Assembly: GCF_019295435.1 (NCBI RefSeq)
Contig: NZ_WEKL01000020.1
Coordinates: 1 to 64,000 of the forward strand
Length of the DNA: 64,000 nucleotides
Direction of reading: 5' to 3'
Source of the DNA: Aquimarina litoralis
GTDB lineage: Bacteria > Bacteroidota > Bacteroidia > Flavobacteriales > Flavobacteriaceae
Position 1 is the stretch's first letter; every line of letters begins with the position of its first letter. Below, in pieces: positions 61,905 through 64,000 of the stretch. The notes beneath the pieces were generated by a model. The model was not told the origin of the DNA. It searched no databases and saw only the letters and a program-made list of their open reading frames with translations. Made by a program: the position numbers and the translations under genes.

Positions 61905-64000
61905 TTATTTCTTTACAAACTGTACTCCCTCTGACCCATCATCGATTTTGACAAAATACGTTCCTTTGCTCAGGTCTTTGATAAAGATTGTATGATTCTC
62001 ATTCTCAATAAAAGTCTTTTTAACTAACTTACCTGTAAAATCAAAAATCAATACTTTATGTTTTCCAGATTTCACTCCTGAAAGTTGAATTTCTCCATAA
62101 GAAGGATTGGGTAAAATACTGAATGGTTGTTTATGTCGTATAGTATTAGTTTGCGATTTTGCTCCATTGATTACCCCTACATTATCCTGAATACAGGTGA
62201 CAATATTTTCTTGCCACTCTGTTCCAACAGGTCTTATAGCTCCACGTAAAGAGTAAGTTGTTCCAGAAACAGGAGCATTTTGCAGAGTAATTGTCACATT
62301 TACGATACCCGATCCTGCGGGTACGGTTGCTTTTCCTACTCCAAGCCAATTAGTATCCCACAACGCGACGATTACATCTCGACTGGTATTTGCAGCGTAG
62401 TAAATTGGAACGGTAATATTTGTATTTGAGCTGATTTTAGAAGGTAACACAGAACAATCCACAAGTTCAGTTCCGTTTGCGACAGAAATATTTTCATTTG
62501 TACATAATGTTATGCTTTGCTGCCAAGGAGCATCAACAGGTCTAATAGAGGTTCTAAATTCATAAGTTGTACCCGTGACTGGAGTACTTGAAAAATTCAT
62601 TACTACGTTAGCAACTCCAGAACCTTTGTTAACCGTAGTTTTACCAGTACCTGCCCAAATATTATTAACATAAGCCAAAACCACAATATCTCGGGTTTGA
62701 TTTGCCGTGTAACGTACTGGAATTACAATAGACTGTTTTAAGGGAATAGTACTTGGTATCAAATCGCAAGTTGCCTTTTCTTCGTTGGCGACATTACCAT
62801 CTGTGCTCAAAATTTGGTTTGCTAATTCATTGGTAAACACTTTAGTTTCACCATTACGCCACCTTACTTCTACCTCTTGAATTTGAGTTTCACTACCCAA
62901 ACCAAAATGAACCATATTCAGTAAACTTTGAGAATGCGCGGAACCCGAAGAACCAACACGCTTGAACAATGTTTTCGTGTTTGTTCTTACCTTTATTTCC
63001 GCAGAAATTGGATCTACATTCGAATTAGGAGAATATCCCACGTCTACTATCAGATAATTATTAGTATCAGTTCTTTGATTCGAATACAAATGCCAGGTTC
63101 CTCGTTCATCACTTCCATCCAAAATATCTACATCTCCATCAAGATCGTAATCAAAAGCCTGACTTTGATCTCCATGACTGCTTTCGCCCGCATCATCAGC
63201 TCCATGAGAAGTAGTTACCTCAAACTTTCCATTCCCATTATTTAGTAACATATAATCGGATACCCTTTCGTTCAATAACGGATATCGATTCACAAAGAGA
63301 TCTGCAAATCCATCATTATTAAAATCACCTGTAGTCACACCCCAACTATTTCCACCTAAAGGAACATTCCAGTCATTAGCTACATTTACAAACTTGTTTC
63401 CTTCATTTTTTAGCAAAATATCATATACATTTTTATTGTTTGGAGTGAAACCTGGTGTAGCCGAGCTAATCCTTTCTAGAGTCCAGGATATAGACCAGTA
63501 TAACACGCCAGTCCTTACAGATTCTAATTTCCAATTACCATTACCTGTATGACCTATATATATTCCATTTTGATTTCTTGTTGCGGGCCAACCTTGTGCC
63601 TGATTTCGTTTAATAATACGTTCTCCTGTGATCTGAGTTAGATCAACTCGTGTTTTTGCACTACCCAAAAATATAGGGTAATCACCATCATAGGTACTTC
63701 TAAAAACGGCTTCAAAATTTTTCAAGGTAAAATCTCCTGCTGCTGTAAAATCAATAAGAGACCTTCCTTCATCTCCTCGATCCTTAACATGCATAATCTG
63801 AGTGACCGGATTATAATCAATCGCCTTGTCCGCAACTTGGGTATAAGTTTTTCCTCTGGAAATATAGATATCCAAATCTCCATCATTATCCATATCAAAA
63901 TCTGCCATTGCAAGCATACTAGGAAGTCCTTGAACTCCAGATGGTATCCACTGACTAGTTACATTTGTAAATGTAAAATCCCCATTTCCTTTCCATACAG
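61905..64000 (-). CDS. FG-GAP/UnbV secreted protein with T9SS tail (5' end beyond window)
   Basis: The frame is still open at the right edge: in-frame codons before the first internal Met at 63917 encode VWKGNGDFTFTNVTSQWI, a normal FG-GAP unit. So this is a C-terminal part (~698 aa) of a larger protein. FG-GAP/VCBS repeats with Ca-type motifs (DFDMDNDGDLDIY, DYDLDGDVDILDG) are followed by an ASPIC/UnbV domain (EVRWRNGETKVF), two ~95-aa repeats ending in RPV...W, and a T9SS tail (ILPNPSYGEIQLSG). Extracellular; adhesion or polymer binding is possible. Function unknown; a link to agar use is not shown. Confidence 0.82.
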   Translation of the reverse strand, partial: VWKGNGDFTFTNVTSQWIPSGVQGLPSMLAMADFDMDNDGDLDIYISRGKTYTQVADKAIDYNPVTQIMHVKDRGDEGRSLIDFTAAGDFTLKNFEAVFRSTYDGDYPIFLGSAKTRVDLTQITGERIIKRNQAQGWPATRNQNGIYIGHTGNGNWKLESVRTGVLYWSISWTLERISSATPGFTPNNKNVYDILLKNEGNKFVNVANDWNVPLGGNSWGVTTGDFNNDGFADLFVNRYPLLNERVSDYMLLNNGNGKFEVTTSHGADDAGESSHGDQSQAFDYDLDGDVDILDGSDERGTWHLYSNQRTDTNNYLIVDVGYSPNSNVDPISAEIKVRTNTKTLFKRVGSSGSAHSQSLLNMVHFGLGSETQIQEVEVRWRNGETKVFTNELANQILSTDGNVANEEKATCDLIPSTIPLKQSIVIPVRYTANQTRDIVVLAYVNNIWAGTGKTTVNKGSGVANVVMNFSSTPVTGTTYEFRTSIRPVDAPWQQSITLCTNENISVANGTELVDCSVLPSKISSNTNITVPIYYAANTSRDVIVALWDTNWLGVGKATVPAGSGIVNVTITLQNAPVSGTTYSLRGAIRPVGTEWQENIVTCIQDNVGVINGAKSQTNTIRHKQPFSILPNPSYGEIQLSGVKSGKHKVLIFDFTGKLVKKTFIENENHTIFIKDLSKGTYFVKIDDGSEGVQFVKK

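Overview
The window looks like a stretch of a marine Flavobacteriia (Bacteroidota) chromosome. The signs are low G+C, a SusC/SusD pair, secreted proteins ending in type IX secretion (T9SS) sorting domains, almost no Shine-Dalgarno sequences, and promoters with the Bacteroidota -7 box TAnnTTTG. Most of it (about 5.9-61.8 kb) is one agar utilization region. I see no tRNA, rRNA, CRISPR array, transposase or prophage gene.

Layout. 1-5.8 kb is probably unrelated to agar: a substrate-binding/TolC fusion (cut by the left edge), its Crp/Fnr-type neighbour, and a TetR-controlled trio (AhpD-like, redoxin, secreted protein). 5.9-18.0 kb is a nine-gene minus-strand operon that takes neoagaro-oligosaccharides down to 2-keto-3-deoxygluconate: GH2, GH117, two oxidoreductases, an aldehyde dehydrogenase, an enolase-superfamily cycloisomerase, a mutarotase and two transporters. 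18.3-19.9 kb is a divergent TPR/membrane/LuxR-type regulator. 20.0-28.2 kb is an O-demethylation and C1 block: Zn-alcohol dehydrogenase, esterase, P450, ferredoxin, ferredoxin reductase, AraC regulator and a formate dehydrogenase-like molybdoenzyme. 28.3-35.6 kb is a four-gene module of planctomycete-type families (DUF2231-cytochrome-LRR, NHL protein, DUF1501, PSCyt1-DUF1549-LamG-DUF1553). 36.0-41.7 kb holds a PhoD-like lipoprotein and galactose genes (galK, galT, LacI, divergent NUDIX regulator). 41.9-59.9 kb holds the extracellular part: two GH16 lipoproteins, a small T9SS protein, SusC, SusD, a surface lipoprotein, a GH86 and a GH16 with CBM6 modules. 60.1-61.8 kb holds KDG kinase and KDPG aldolase. 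The right edge cuts a large FG-GAP/UnbV T9SS protein.

How the genes fit together (inference from families and order): GH16 and GH86 enzymes cut agarose or porphyran outside the cell, SusCD and the surface lipoprotein import oligosaccharides, and GH2 and GH117 release galactose and 3,6-anhydro-L-galactose. The anhydrosugar is oxidized, ring-opened, redox-epimerized to KDG and split to pyruvate and glyceraldehyde-3-phosphate. Galactose enters through GalM, GalK and GalT. The P450 system would remove the 6-O-methyl group from methylated galactose, and the adjacent dehydrogenase, esterase and formate dehydrogenase could dispose of the formaldehyde.

The main new observation is regulatory. A 19-bp element, best copy TAGACAAAAACTGAACAAG, lies 32-33 bp upstream of a -7-like box at the promoters of the nine-gene operon, the small T9SS protein, susC, the CBM6-containing GH16 and the PhoD-like gene. 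Weaker copies occur at the same spacing before the DUF1553 module and GH86. It ties together separate transcription units, including two of unknown function. Separately, a 37-bp palindrome between galK and the NUDIX gene shares its core with a site before KDG kinase, and a short repeat links the AraC gene to the P450 promoter.
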